In this document: positions 7,589 to 15,116 of the stretch, one piece after another
Layout: every line of letters starts with the position of its first letter
Numbering within the stretch: the stretch's first letter is position 1
From: a virus
DNA length: 41,408 nucleotides
Direction: 5' to 3' (one strand)
Virus record (IMG/VR): IMGVR_UViG_3300032163_000913
Span: 1-41,408 of that record
Program-made: the position numbers and the translations under genes
Notes under the pieces: generated by a model
Seen by the model: the letters and a program-made list of their open reading frames with translations, nothing else
What the model was told of the DNA's origin: nothing
Database searches by the model: none

Positions 7589-8009
7589 GAGGCTGTTCGT
7601 AGGAAACCTGGCATGGGGGACGACCGATCAGGACTTGGTCGATTTCTTCGGCGCCGGGACGGTGAGCGCGAAGGTCATCATGGACCGTGAGTCCGGCCGC
7701 TCGCGCGGGTTTGCCTTCGTCGAAACGGAGTCCGACGCGGACGCCGAGCGCATCATGCGCACGTTCGTCGGGGCCAATCTCCAGGGGCGCGAGCTGCGCA
7801 TCAACGAGGCCGAGGAGCGGACGAGGTCGGATAGTCGGCCGCGCTCAAGCGCCGGTGGTGGCGGCGGCGGCGGTGGTGGCGGTGGCTACAGCGGCGGTGG
7901 CCCTGGCGGTGGCGGGCGCTATACGCCATCGGCTTCGCCGTCAGAGGTGCGGCACAGCAAAGGCTCGCGCCGCCGCGGTCGAGGCGACCACGACAGCGAC
8001 AGTTGGTAG
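7581..8009 (+). CDS. RRM-domain glycine-rich RNA-binding protein
   Basis: 142 residues, overlapping the previous gene by 8 bases. One RNA recognition motif spans about residues 3-80: RNP2 is RLFVGNL (4-10), RNP1 is RGFAFVET (42-49), with the usual ESGRSRG lead-in. A long glycine tract and an Arg/Ser-rich tail (KGSRRRGRG) follow, as in cyanobacterial and plant glycine-rich RNA-binding proteins. Known: RRMs bind single-stranded RNA through the aromatic residues of RNP1/2, which are present here (F6, F44, F46). RRM proteins are uncommon in phages. Inferred role: binding phage or host mRNA. It is the second RNA-binding protein in the first 8 kb. Confidence 0.9.
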   Translation: MGKRLFVGNLAWGTTDQDLVDFFGAGTVSAKVIMDRESGRSRGFAFVETESDADAERIMRTFVGANLQGRELRINEAEERTRSDSRPRSSAGGGGGGGGGGGYSGGGPGGGGRYTPSASPSEVRHSKGSRRRGRGDHDSDSW

Positions 8010-8014
8010 GGCGC

Positions 8015-8043
8015 TTGTCAAACCGACGCAGCCGTATTACTAC
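8015..8043 (+). promoter_or_regulatory. Possible promoter with overlapping inverted repeat
   Basis: TTGTCA (8015-8020; followed by AAC as in the TTGACAAACT family), 17-bp spacer, TACTAC (8038-8043). A perfect 5-bp inverted repeat, CCGTA-ttac-TACGG (8032-8045), covers the -10 and could be an operator or a small hairpin. Weak evidence. Confidence 0.33.
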
Positions 8044-8073
8044 GGCATGCGCGTCGGAGTTGCGAGAGGCTGA

Positions 8074-8688
8074 ATGACGTACACGGACAAGCAGGTTGAG
8101 TTCCTCCCGACGTCGGCTTGGGCCGTGCTGCGCTTCCTCGAAGAAGTGAATCTGCCGGGCGGTCGCTGGCTGGAGCCGTGCGTGGGCGGCGGCTCGATCG
8201 TCAAGGCGGTCAACAGTGTTCGCGACGACATCGAGTGGGTGACGTTGGACATCAAGAGTCGTCCTGAGTTTCCGGCGCAGCATGTCGGCGACTACACGAA
8301 GCTCTATCGGGAGCTGGGCGCCTTCGACGTGGCGATCTTCAATCCGCCGTTCAGCAGGGCGCTGGAGTTCGTGCAGTGCGCCGCTCGGCATGCTCGACAC
8401 GTGTGCATGTTCCAGCGTCTCAACTGGATCGCCAATGGCACTCGCGCCCAGTGGCTCAGGCCGAGGATGCCAGGACTACACATACTGCCCAATCGCCCAG
8501 GCCACTTTGCCGAAAAGGGCAGCACAGACATGCAGGAGTACGCCTGGTTTTTGTGGCCTCGCCAGCACGACGAGGTTCGGATCCTATCGAACACCAGCAG
8601 CGCTACGCGCAAGCACGATCGACTGCTGGCGACGGCAGGGCAGGACCTGGCCGATCGACAGATGTCGCTGTTTCCCGATCCGCGATGA
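8074..8688 (+). CDS. DNA N6-adenine methyltransferase-like protein
   Basis: 204 residues from ATG 8074 (GAGAGG upstream). The SAM-binding motif I is LEPCVGGGSIV (about 33-43), an acidic strand-2 end follows in VTLDIK, and the catalytic motif IV is FNPPFS (about 89-94). The NPPF form is typical of N6-adenine methyltransferases. The target-recognition region is small, so it is probably a compact orphan methyltransferase. Known roles for phage orphan enzymes are protection from host restriction or modification of phage DNA. No restriction nuclease partner is adjacent. The stop overlaps the next start (ATGA). Confidence 0.75.
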   Translation: MTYTDKQVEFLPTSAWAVLRFLEEVNLPGGRWLEPCVGGGSIVKAVNSVRDDIEWVTLDIKSRPEFPAQHVGDYTKLYRELGAFDVAIFNPPFSRALEFVQCAARHARHVCMFQRLNWIANGTRAQWLRPRMPGLHILPNRPGHFAEKGSTDMQEYAWFLWPRQHDEVRILSNTSSATRKHDRLLATAGQDLADRQMSLFPDPR

Positions 8689-9008
8689 ACCCAGGAATCA
8701 CAAAGACAGTCGCGCTGCTGAACGCGCACGGGTTCGACACCTGTGACTCGGGCGACGGAGAGACGCGCGAGTTTTCATGCGATCGCGAGAACGGGTATGT
8801 GGTCGTGCGCCTGCGCCCGGACCAGCCGCTGGAGGCGTCCGCGGACAGCATTGCGGCGCTGCTGAAGGCGCACGGAGTGCCAGTCGGCGAGCCAGTCAGC
8901 GACTCTGGCGGCGTCATCGTCCAGGCCAACTACTGCCCGCACGACGGGGTTCGTCTCGTAGACGTGGAAGGAATACACGATCGGATGCTCACGACACTGT
9001 CTGCTTGA
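8685..9008 (+). CDS. Hypothetical protein
   Basis: 107 residues. ATG 8685 overlaps the methyltransferase stop (ATGA), indicating translational coupling; the frame is open further upstream but only as a shadow of the methyltransferase. It opens NPGITKTVALLNAHGFDTCDSGDG, a helix then a loop, with strands such as GYVVVRLRPD. The helix EASADSIAALLKAHG is followed by a Gly/Val strand pair and ends DGVRLVDVEGIHD. The alpha/beta pattern is compact and soluble. I do not recognise the family; similar short proteins are common in phage accessory regions. Confidence 0.65.
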   Translation: MNPGITKTVALLNAHGFDTCDSGDGETREFSCDRENGYVVVRLRPDQPLEASADSIAALLKAHGVPVGEPVSDSGGVIVQANYCPHDGVRLVDVEGIHDRMLTTLSA

Positions 9009-9034
9009 CAAACTGTATTCACGTCATGGATAAT
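9005..9034 (+). promoter_or_regulatory. TTGACA-N18-GATAAT promoter, leaderless geometry
   Basis: TTGACAAACT begins at 9005; GATAAT (9029-9034) matches 5 of 6 -10 positions with an 18-bp spacer. The next gene's ATG (9043) is 9 bases after the -10, so the mRNA would have at most a couple of leader bases. The -35 overlaps the stop codon of the preceding gene. Confidence 0.78.
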
Positions 9035-9042
9035 GTCGATAG

Positions 9043-9597
9043 ATGGACACTCCGAACGCAAAGATTCTTGATGCGGCAGGCTTTGCGGCTGAGAAGCATG
9101 CGGGCCAAGTCCGAAAGAATGCCGCCGGTAAGAAGGTTCCTTACATTGTTCACCCGCTGCGTGTAGCGGCCAGCCTCGCGCGCTCGGGCGCTCACGAGGA
9201 CGCGATTGTTGCGGCCATTCTCCACGACACGCTGGAGGACACGGACACGACGCACGCGGAGCTGATCGACCGGTTCGGGCGGTCGGTTGCGGACATAGTT
9301 TTAGAGGTGACTGACGACAAGATGTTGTCCAAGGATGAGAACAGAAGTCGCCAAGTCGCCAAGGCTCCACACATGTCTGAGGGAGCCAAGCTGATCAAGG
9401 TCGCGGACAAGACCGACAACGTGATGAGCGTGGTCGAGTCGCCTCCGAACTGGAGCGACGAGAAAAAACTCCTGTATGTCGAGAGCGCGACTCGCGTAGT
9501 AATCGCGCTCGGACTCGGGTTCGAGCACGCGGAGCTTGTGGGGAGATTCTGGTCTGCCGTAAGCGTGGCCAGAGCGACGGTCACCGAGGCTGCGTAA
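9043..9597 (+). CDS. HD-domain alarmone hydrolase (MESH1/SpoT-hydrolase-like)
   Basis: 184 residues, one HD domain of the RelA/SpoT hydrolase type with no synthetase domain, as in MESH1 and other small alarmone hydrolases. Signature: FAAEKHAGQVRK (14-25), YIVHPLRVA (His37), the metal box ILHDTLEDTDT (His61, Asp62, Glu65, Asp66), and KVADKTDNV (Asp122, Asn126). These match the positions used for metal and (p)ppGpp binding in Rel hydrolase domains. Predicted reaction: removal of the 3'-pyrophosphate of ppGpp or a related nucleotide. Inferred role: dampening the host stringent response or a nucleotide-signalling defence. Expressed from its own near-leaderless promoter. Confidence 0.85.
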   Translation: MDTPNAKILDAAGFAAEKHAGQVRKNAAGKKVPYIVHPLRVAASLARSGAHEDAIVAAILHDTLEDTDTTHAELIDRFGRSVADIVLEVTDDKMLSKDENRSRQVAKAPHMSEGAKLIKVADKTDNVMSVVESPPNWSDEKKLLYVESATRVVIALGLGFEHAELVGRFWSAVSVARATVTEAA

Positions 9598-9605
9598 CTC
9601 CAAAG

Positions 9606-10151
9606 ATGCCTGTTTCTGAGGATAGTGGCAGGGCAATGGCGAGAGCGGCAGGCGCGCTCTGTCTTGTCTCCTGGGCCTCTCTTGTGCTGGCGCAGCCTCC
9701 TGTTGCCGACGACTCGCGCAGTGAGCTTCTTCGAGTCTTGGTGGCCGAGTCTCGCTGGAACACTACGCGCTCACATGCCGCGATGCTTCATGTCCTGCGC
9801 AGGTTCGCGATCAGACATGATCTGACAGCGACAGGAGCGGCCGACCGACTCGTCTGGGCCTACAGCAACGCCCAGGCGGACCATCCTTGGATTCGCTACC
9901 TCAGCGGATCATGTGAGCGCCCTGACTACTACAAAGGCACATGGCCGAGGGACAAGTGCTTGCGAGTGGTTGATTTTATTGACTCATTCGAGTCTGGGAG
10001 GGTTGCAGATCCTTGCGCGGGCCAAGCAAGTGGCTGGCGTTCGCCAAAGAGTAAGGCTCTGCGCTACGCTCTGCGTCACGGCTATCGCAGAGTTCGGTGC
10101 GTCGGGGGCACTACACTCGCTTTTGTAAAGGAGGCCAGACATGAACGATGA
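9606..10151 (+). CDS. Exported protein, possible lysozyme-like endolysin
   Basis: 181 residues from ATG 9606; an in-frame ATG at 9636 is an alternative. The signal peptide is clear: MARAAGALCLVSWASLVLAQP, with likely cleavage after VLA. In the mature part, VLVAESRWN (about 45-53) has a Glu-x-x-Trp that may be catalytic. Then AAMLHVLRRFA, several Trp/Tyr, and a C-terminal set of Cys and Gly (CAGQASGW, RVRCVGGTTLAFV). This resembles secreted cell-wall hydrolases that end in a C...W...C-G-x-T...F pattern; that is from memory, not a search. It is followed by a one-TM protein, so the pair may be a lysis cassette. Confidence 0.55.
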   Translation: MPVSEDSGRAMARAAGALCLVSWASLVLAQPPVADDSRSELLRVLVAESRWNTTRSHAAMLHVLRRFAIRHDLTATGAADRLVWAYSNAQADHPWIRYLSGSCERPDYYKGTWPRDKCLRVVDFIDSFESGRVADPCAGQASGWRSPKSKALRYALRHGYRRVRCVGGTTLAFVKEARHER

Positions 10152-10545
10152 TCAACAACGCGCCGAACGACGTGCGGCAATCCGGGCAATCTCGCGGCGT
10201 ACACCGCAAGAGCTGGCCGCAATTCGCGAGGCTGCGAGGTTTGCCAGAAAAAACTACGTACCGCCGAAGCCAGCGCTTTGCCAAACAGACGACTGCAAGA
10301 CGATCGTGTACGGCGGCCGGGTCTGCACGCTGTGCTCGTCGCCAACCCCGGAGATTGAACTCGTGAACGATCAGATTCCTGCTGCGCCAGAAATCGTCGA
10401 GCTTTGTGTCGAGAGGCCGCAGAAGTCGATAGGGCCTGTTGGCATCGCGGTCGTGTGCCTGATGATTGTGTTTTCGTTGGTTGCCTCGTACATGCAGAGG
10501 CACGAAGAATCGCGGACATCTGGGTCAGTGATCGTTGCGGATTGA
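10141..10545 (+). CDS. Single-pass membrane protein with N-terminal zinc-ribbon-like Cys
   Basis: 134 residues from ATG 10141, with the strong Shine-Dalgarno AAAGGAGG seven bases upstream, overlapping the previous gene by 11 bases. The N-terminal ~40 residues are Arg/Ala-rich helix. Cysteines follow as CQTDDC and CTLC (residues ~47-65), a possible zinc site. One hydrophobic segment, GPVGIAVVCLMIVFSLVASY (about 98-117), is the only membrane helix; a short tail follows. Linkage to a putative exported hydrolase makes a holin- or lysis-regulator role possible, but the cytoplasmic zinc-like part is unusual for a holin. Confidence 0.6.
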   Translation: MNDDQQRAERRAAIRAISRRTPQELAAIREAARFARKNYVPPKPALCQTDDCKTIVYGGRVCTLCSSPTPEIELVNDQIPAAPEIVELCVERPQKSIGPVGIAVVCLMIVFSLVASYMQRHEESRTSGSVIVAD

Positions 10546-10569
10546 CGGTGGTAAGCGGGACAAAAGCCT

Positions 10570-10989
10570 ATGTTATTCGTTGAGCCAGACGAGATCGAAA
10601 TCATCCCCGCCGGGCGCACGAAGTGCCAGGCATGCGAGGAGCGCTACGCCTCGTGGCGCATAGGCACGGTTGAGGCGCCAACGGTCAGGCGCGACCTATG
10701 CGGATGGTGTGCGCTCTACGACCAGAAGACGGCATGGGCGCACGACAACCGCGAGGAGCTGGCTCACGTGGGCGAGATGGTGCTCGGGTACGCGCGTAGG
10801 TCGGTCAACAAGAAGGCCGTCATTCCCGAACTGGACGATCGACATCGTCTCGATCCGGACGCTGCCGATCGATTCTTCATGGGCGTGGTGTTCACCAGTC
10901 GGATGCTTGGGAGCGGGCCGCTCGGCCGAATGACCAAGGTCGGCGCAGCCGCGAGAGAATTGCTCGATGACGACGAACCCACCGCCTAG
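10570..10989 (+). CDS. Hypothetical protein with two CxxC motifs
   Basis: 139 residues from ATG 10570. A zinc-ribbon-like N-terminus has CQACEERYASWRIG (C-x2-C) and then RRDLCGWCALYD (C-x2-C), about 25 residues apart. The rest is helical, with a conserved-looking VGEMVLGYARRSVNKK and an acidic end (LLDDDEPTA). Role unknown; zinc-ribbon proteins of this size may bind nucleic acids or RNA polymerase. It overlaps the next start by 23 bases. Confidence 0.6.
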   Translation: MLFVEPDEIEIIPAGRTKCQACEERYASWRIGTVEAPTVRRDLCGWCALYDQKTAWAHDNREELAHVGEMVLGYARRSVNKKAVIPELDDRHRLDPDAADRFFMGVVFTSRMLGSGPLGRMTKVGAAARELLDDDEPTA

Positions 10990-11254
10990 CTCGTGGCCGC
11001 GCGTGCGCGTGGGCCAGCGTGTTCGGTTGCTGAAGAATGGCGCCGAGGGCGAGGTCGTTGGAGTTCGCCAGGCGCGAGACGTGCTGCGCACGATGACCGA
11101 GATGGACGCGATAATGCTTGGGCCCAAGTGCCAGGCGCTGTATGGCTCGCGCTGGCTCGACGTCTACTACGAGGCGGACGTGAGGCTTGGAGAGGGCGCG
11201 CTCGTGACCGTGGGGCCGAACGGCATCGAGCTAGTGCTTCCCGATCGGCGTTGA
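10967..11254 (+). CDS. Hypothetical protein with SH3/KOW-like start
   Basis: 95 residues from ATG 10967, overlapping the preceding gene by 23 bases in another frame. Residues 12-32 (RVRVGQRVRLLKNGAEGEVVG) have the look of a small beta barrel (KOW/SH3-like), in which V-G-x-x-V is followed by Gly-x-Gly-x-V. More strands follow (RWLDVYYEADVRL, ALVTVGPNGIELV). No catalytic motif. The stop (11252-11254) lies inside the -35 hexamer of the next promoter, so a transcription unit ends here. Confidence 0.6.
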   Translation: MTTNPPPSSWPRVRVGQRVRLLKNGAEGEVVGVRQARDVLRTMTEMDAIMLGPKCQALYGSRWLDVYYEADVRLGEGALVTVGPNGIELVLPDRR

Positions 11255-11278
11255 CAATCGAGGCTGATACGATAGGAT
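11251..11278 (+). promoter_or_regulatory. TTGACA-N16-TAGGAT promoter, leaderless geometry
   Basis: TTGACA at 11251-11256, 16-bp spacer, TAGGAT at 11273-11278, and ATG at 11285 six bases later. The transcript would begin at or next to the start codon. It opens the replication cluster. Confidence 0.68.
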
Positions 11279-11284
11279 GTTTCG

Positions 11285-11716
11285 ATGCAGTCCGATCGCG
11301 ACAAGACCCTTCGGGAGGCGATGGATGCGACCTCGGAGCGATCGAGGTCTGCGAGAGCTGGCAGACGATCCAAGATCCAGGTCACCAAGCCATGGCGAGT
11401 CTTGGAGGAGTCGTGGCACGAGCAGATGCGGCTGACGTTCGGCAAGAAGTACCAGTCGTCGCCGTGGGGCGTGGCCGAGACGAGCCTCGCCAAGGCGTTG
11501 CTGAAGGAGGTCGATTTGGAGACGGCCACCAAGATGGTCCAGGCGTTCATCCCGGCCTGGAAGAAGGATGGGACGCCAGGGTTCGGCTACTTCTGGAAAG
11601 CGCGGGATTCGTACCGAGCCATCGCGCTCGGCCAGGTGAAATCGAAACGCGAGCGCATCAACCAAGACGAGTTCAACGAGGCCAGGGACGGCCATTTACC
11701 CGATATAGGATGGTGA
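11285..11716 (+). CDS. Hypothetical replication-cluster protein
   Basis: 143 residues, the first gene of the replication operon, in front of the DnaC-like loader. The N-terminus is basic and disordered (SERSRSARAGRRSKI). The core is helical and aromatic (WRVLEESWHEQMRLTFGKKY, LAKALLKEV, GFGYFWKARDSYRAIA) and recalls small helicase-loader partners or origin-binding accessory proteins of phages. That is inference from position only; there is no nucleotide-binding motif. The leaderless promoter directly upstream fixes the start at ATG 11285. Confidence 0.6.
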   Translation: MQSDRDKTLREAMDATSERSRSARAGRRSKIQVTKPWRVLEESWHEQMRLTFGKKYQSSPWGVAETSLAKALLKEVDLETATKMVQAFIPAWKKDGTPGFGYFWKARDSYRAIALGQVKSKRERINQDEFNEARDGHLPDIGW

Positions 11717-11718
11717 GT

Positions 11719-11747
11719 TTGCACACGACGTGACATGGCGTTACACT
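11719..11747 (+). promoter_or_regulatory. Possible internal promoter before the DnaC-like gene
   Basis: TTGCAC (11719-11724), 17-bp spacer, TACACT (11742-11747). It would start transcripts near 11754, just before GGCAGG and the ATG at 11768. It conflicts with use of the upstream ATG at 11735. Confidence 0.4.
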
Positions 11748-11767
11748 ACAGGCGTGGCAGGCAATAC

Positions 11768-12412
11768 ATGCGAGTCGAGGGATACAGAAACCGGCTAACT
11801 GCCGATCACTTCGAGCTGATGCGAATTCCGCGTCGCTTCTGGGGCGCCTCTGTCTCCGAAATCGAGCCGCTGACCAGGAAAGTCATCGTCAGCTACCTCC
11901 GCCAGCTCGACGACATGCTCGACCGCGGTGCCGGTATCTTGCTCTGGGGCAGGAACGGTCGCGGCAAGACGAGCGCGGCGGTGTGCGTGGCCAAAGAGGC
12001 TCGCCGTCGCGGCGCATCCGTGTTGATGGTCACCGCAGCCGCCCTCATCGAGGCGGCCAGGGAACGGTCCACCGAGGATCGGCAACTTGTGGAGCGCGTG
12101 CGCGGCGTGGACTTTCTTTTGCTCGACGATCTCGACAAGGAGTACCCCGGCGACAGCGGGTACTCGGAGCGATTCCTGGAGAACCTGTTTCGCGAGCGCG
12201 GAGCGAACCGGCTCACGACCTGGATCACCTCGAACGCTGGGCGTGACGGTCTGATCGAGCGTTACAAGATTTCCATGATGGAAGTGCTCAAGGAGATGGT
12301 CGTGCCAGTGCGCATGAGGACGGGCATCGGCGAGAACGGTGACGAAGGCGAGAATCACCGCGACGACGAGCAGAAAAAACTGAGCGATCAGCTTCTGGCT
12401 AAGGTAGGTTAG
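11768..12412 (+). CDS. DnaC-like AAA+ helicase loader
   Basis: 214 residues from ATG 11768 (GGCAGG upstream); an ATG at 11735 in the same frame would add 11 residues but overlaps the possible promoter. Walker A is LLWGRNGRGKTSAA; Walker B is FLLLDDLDKE; a sensor/arginine-finger region follows (LFRERGANRLTTWITSN). This matches the ATPase domain of DnaC/IstB-type proteins. Known role: ATP-dependent loading of the hexameric DnaB helicase onto single-stranded DNA. It lies directly before the DnaB-like helicase, which is the expected partner. The C-terminus is charged (EGENHRDDEQKKL). Confidence 0.88.
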   Translation: MRVEGYRNRLTADHFELMRIPRRFWGASVSEIEPLTRKVIVSYLRQLDDMLDRGAGILLWGRNGRGKTSAAVCVAKEARRRGASVLMVTAAALIEAARERSTEDRQLVERVRGVDFLLLDDLDKEYPGDSGYSERFLENLFRERGANRLTTWITSNAGRDGLIERYKISMMEVLKEMVVPVRMRTGIGENGDEGENHRDDEQKKLSDQLLAKVG

Positions 12413-12500
12413 GCAGTCCTGGGCCTGACGTGGCCGATGTGAATTCGGCTGGCAGCCACGTCGCTGTTGGTCCTGACTTGTCAGCAATAGGGGCGCGGAC

Positions 12501-15116
12501 GTGGACATTGATGCGGCAATCCTTTGGTGCGCGACGCGAGACGACAGCGCGTTGAAGATGGCCAAGTCGCTCGGCGTAACCGATCGGCTGCTGAACGGTA
12601 ACGCCAAGGCGGCTTGGAAGTTCATCGGCGAGTACCAGGAAAAGTACGGCACGATCCCAAGCGTCGGACTCATCGTCGAGAACAGCGGCTGCGTCGTGAA
12701 GCCGCCGGACAGCGAGGAGGATCGCGTCGAGCTGCGATACGTTGTCGATCAGCTCTATGATCGCTTTCAGTTCAAGTCGCTCAACTACGGCCTCGGCAAG
12801 TCGAGCGAGGCGCTTGAGAACGGTAACCAGCAAGAAGCTGTAGACGAGGTCCTCAAGCTATCCGATCACCTACGCTCCGAGCGAAGGGATCAGCTTCAGA
12901 TCCACTCGCTCGGCGACGTGGCGCCGGACGTGCTCGCGATGTACGAGCGCGTAAAGCGCGGCGAGACTGGCGTGCCGTTCCCGTGGCAGACCATGACCGA
13001 CATGACTCTCGGCATGTGGCCAGGGACGCTGACGTTCTTCGTAGCTCGTCCTGGGGTCGGTAAATGCGTCCACGAAGACACCGAGATCATCGATCCGGTC
13101 ACCGGCGTGCCGACCTCGATTCGGCAGGTATACGACAGTCGCGGCTTTGCTCGCGTGGCGAGCTGGTCGAAGGAGCGTGGCGTCCACGCCGTGCCGATCT
13201 CGGCCAAGGTGGACACCGGGAGAAAGGAATGCCTGCGGGTCACGTTTCGCACAGGGCGAACGATCACGGTCACGCCAGAGCATCCATTCCTGTCGCCAGA
13301 AGGTTGGCTACGAGCCGACGCGATCAAAGTCGGAATGACCATGGCCTTGCCCGCCAGGATGCCAACGCCGGAGCAGCCCGTGTCGCTGAGTCCGCTCGAA
13401 GTGGATCTGCTCGCCGTGCTTCTCTCGGAAGGCAGCTATACCGGACACCACACCGGGTTCACCACGTCCGACGCGAGCATCCTTGAGATCGCGCGCGCGG
13501 CGGGCGAGTGGGCGGGTGCGCCGGTGAAGCATCGCAGTCGCTACGACTACGACTTTGTGCGTCCAGCTCAGTCTGCCGAACCGAACGCGGTCAGAGAGAT
13601 TCTGCGCCGTCACGGGATCGCCGGAACGCTTGCCAAGCACAAGGTTTTGCCGGAGGCGATCTGGCGATTGCCGCTTGAACAGCTGTCTCGTTTCTTGTCT
13701 GTGTTCTGGATGTGCGACGGGTACGTGGACGCGGCTCCAGGGGTCACGCTTGCATCTGAGAGGCTCGTTCGGCAGATCCAGTCGCTGCTGCTGCGTCTCG
13801 GTGTCCAGTCATCTGTCGGAGAAAGGACAGCAAAAATCGGAGAGGCTTCGTATCCGGCGTGGAGGCTGCGTGTTCACGCGGAGTGCTTCGAGGCGTTCGC
13901 GGCCGGGACGTCGCTCTGGGGAGACAAGAAGGACAGGCTCGACGCGCTTCTGACCATGGAGCGTAACCCAAACATCGGCTTTCCGAGGGTTAGCGACGAG
14001 ACGATTGAGGCGTTGCGGCGAGTCTCCGACTCAGGGACTGGCCGATGGCAGGGCGGCAAGCATGAGATGGTGGCCGCGGCGCTTGACAGGGTTCAGTTTC
14101 AGTTCCGAGACATGTTCGGAGCCAGCAACAGCATCAAGAAGACGGCTTTCGTTGGCTTCGCAGAGGTGTACGGGATCGCCGATCAGTATGCATGGTGGTG
14201 GAACTCCGACATCTTCTGGAACGAAGTGGTGACGATCGACTCGGTGGGCGAGCAGAAGATTTACGATCTCACGATCGCCGACACACACTGCTTCGTGGCC
14301 AACGATGTCATCGTTCACAACACTTGGACAGCGGTCATCATGGCCATGCACGTCTGGCAGGTGGCCAAGCTCAAGGTGTTGATCGTGTCGCCTGAGCTTG
14401 GCCGAGTTGAGCTTGGCGAGCGGTGCGTGGCCAAGTACGGAGGGTTTTCGTACAAGGACATGGTCAGCGCCGAGCTGGGAGTGTTCGCCGAGCCCAAGTT
14501 CTACCAGGTGATCGAGGAGTTGAAGGCCAATGGCGAGGGCCTCTACATCCTCGACGATGAGGATCGGTTGCAGCCCGACTACATCGAGCAAGCGGTGGAG
14601 GCGGTTCAGCCGGACATCGTGATCATCGACAGCCTCTATATGCTGCGTGTCGAGCGCGGTAAGGTGAAGTCGGGCGCTGGCAGCAAAGGCGACCGCATGG
14701 AGCGCGTGGTCGAGACCATCAACTGGATGCGCGGATTGTCACGCAAGAAGCGCTCGTTCGCCCCGGAGGGGTTGCCGGTGGTCGGCATCCACCAGCTCTC
14801 GCGAGACGGCAAGGTGCGCTCCGACGCCGCAAAGTCCATCAAGTCCGGACGTGGTACCGGCGGCCTGGAGGACACCGTGGCCCTGTCGGACGCCCTGTTC
14901 TGGAACGCGCACAACCTGTTCGCGATGTACCAGGACCAGTACATGATGCAGGATCATCAGCTCATGTACGTTCCGCTCAAAGCGCGCCGTCAGACGAAGG
15001 TGTCGAGCCTCGTGATCAGCTGGGACCTGGTCACGATGGATTTCAAGGAGTTGGGTACGAAGGTTGGCGAGCAGACCGCGGCGTACCAGGATGAGGAGTT
15101 GGAGGTTCCGTACTAG
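12501..15116 (+). CDS. DnaB-like replicative helicase interrupted by an intein
   Basis: 871 residues from GTG 12501 (AGGGG upstream). The host protein is about 452 residues once the 419-residue intein (189-607) is removed, a normal length for DnaB. An N-terminal helical domain precedes the RecA-like motor; Walker A is ARPGVGK/TWTAV, split by the intein between Lys188 and Thr608. The motor continues KVLIVSPELGRVE, then Walker B VIIDSLYML and GIHQLSRDGK. Known role: hexameric helicase at the fork, loaded by the DnaC-like protein just upstream. Without splicing the P-loop is broken, so the precursor should be inactive. The primase follows downstream. Confidence 0.9.
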   Translation: MDIDAAILWCATRDDSALKMAKSLGVTDRLLNGNAKAAWKFIGEYQEKYGTIPSVGLIVENSGCVVKPPDSEEDRVELRYVVDQLYDRFQFKSLNYGLGKSSEALENGNQQEAVDEVLKLSDHLRSERRDQLQIHSLGDVAPDVLAMYERVKRGETGVPFPWQTMTDMTLGMWPGTLTFFVARPGVGKCVHEDTEIIDPVTGVPTSIRQVYDSRGFARVASWSKERGVHAVPISAKVDTGRKECLRVTFRTGRTITVTPEHPFLSPEGWLRADAIKVGMTMALPARMPTPEQPVSLSPLEVDLLAVLLSEGSYTGHHTGFTTSDASILEIARAAGEWAGAPVKHRSRYDYDFVRPAQSAEPNAVREILRRHGIAGTLAKHKVLPEAIWRLPLEQLSRFLSVFWMCDGYVDAAPGVTLASERLVRQIQSLLLRLGVQSSVGERTAKIGEASYPAWRLRVHAECFEAFAAGTSLWGDKKDRLDALLTMERNPNIGFPRVSDETIEALRRVSDSGTGRWQGGKHEMVAAALDRVQFQFRDMFGASNSIKKTAFVGFAEVYGIADQYAWWWNSDIFWNEVVTIDSVGEQKIYDLTIADTHCFVANDVIVHNTWTAVIMAMHVWQVAKLKVLIVSPELGRVELGERCVAKYGGFSYKDMVSAELGVFAEPKFYQVIEELKANGEGLYILDDEDRLQPDYIEQAVEAVQPDIVIIDSLYMLRVERGKVKSGAGSKGDRMERVVETINWMRGLSRKKRSFAPEGLPVVGIHQLSRDGKVRSDAAKSIKSGRGTGGLEDTVALSDALFWNAHNLFAMYQDQYMMQDHQLMYVPLKARRQTKVSSLVISWDLVTMDFKELGTKVGEQTAAYQDEELEVPY
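13065..14321 (+). mobile_element. Intein in the DnaB-like helicase P-loop (LAGLIDADG type)
   Basis: Residues 189-607 of the precursor. Block A begins CVHEDTEIIDPVTG; block B is TVTPEHPFLSPEGW. Two degenerate LAGLIDADG motifs read LLAVLLSEGSY and LSRFLSVFWMCDGY. The end is KIYDLTIADTHCFVANDVIVHN (blocks F and G, shortened here: the Asp-Leu-x-I and HCF...VHN core), followed by Thr+1. Cys1, His606 and Asn607 needed for splicing are all present. The insertion is between Lys and Thr of GKT. Confidence 0.92.

Noticed and set aside
10542-10570. TTGACG as another promoter of the family before the gene at 10570
   Set aside because: The start codon is only 28 bases downstream and there is no -10 hexamer at a usable spacing.
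11795-12673. A 292-codon minus-strand open frame across the DnaC-like gene
   Set aside because: Covers the Walker motifs of the loader on the other strand; no support as a separate gene.
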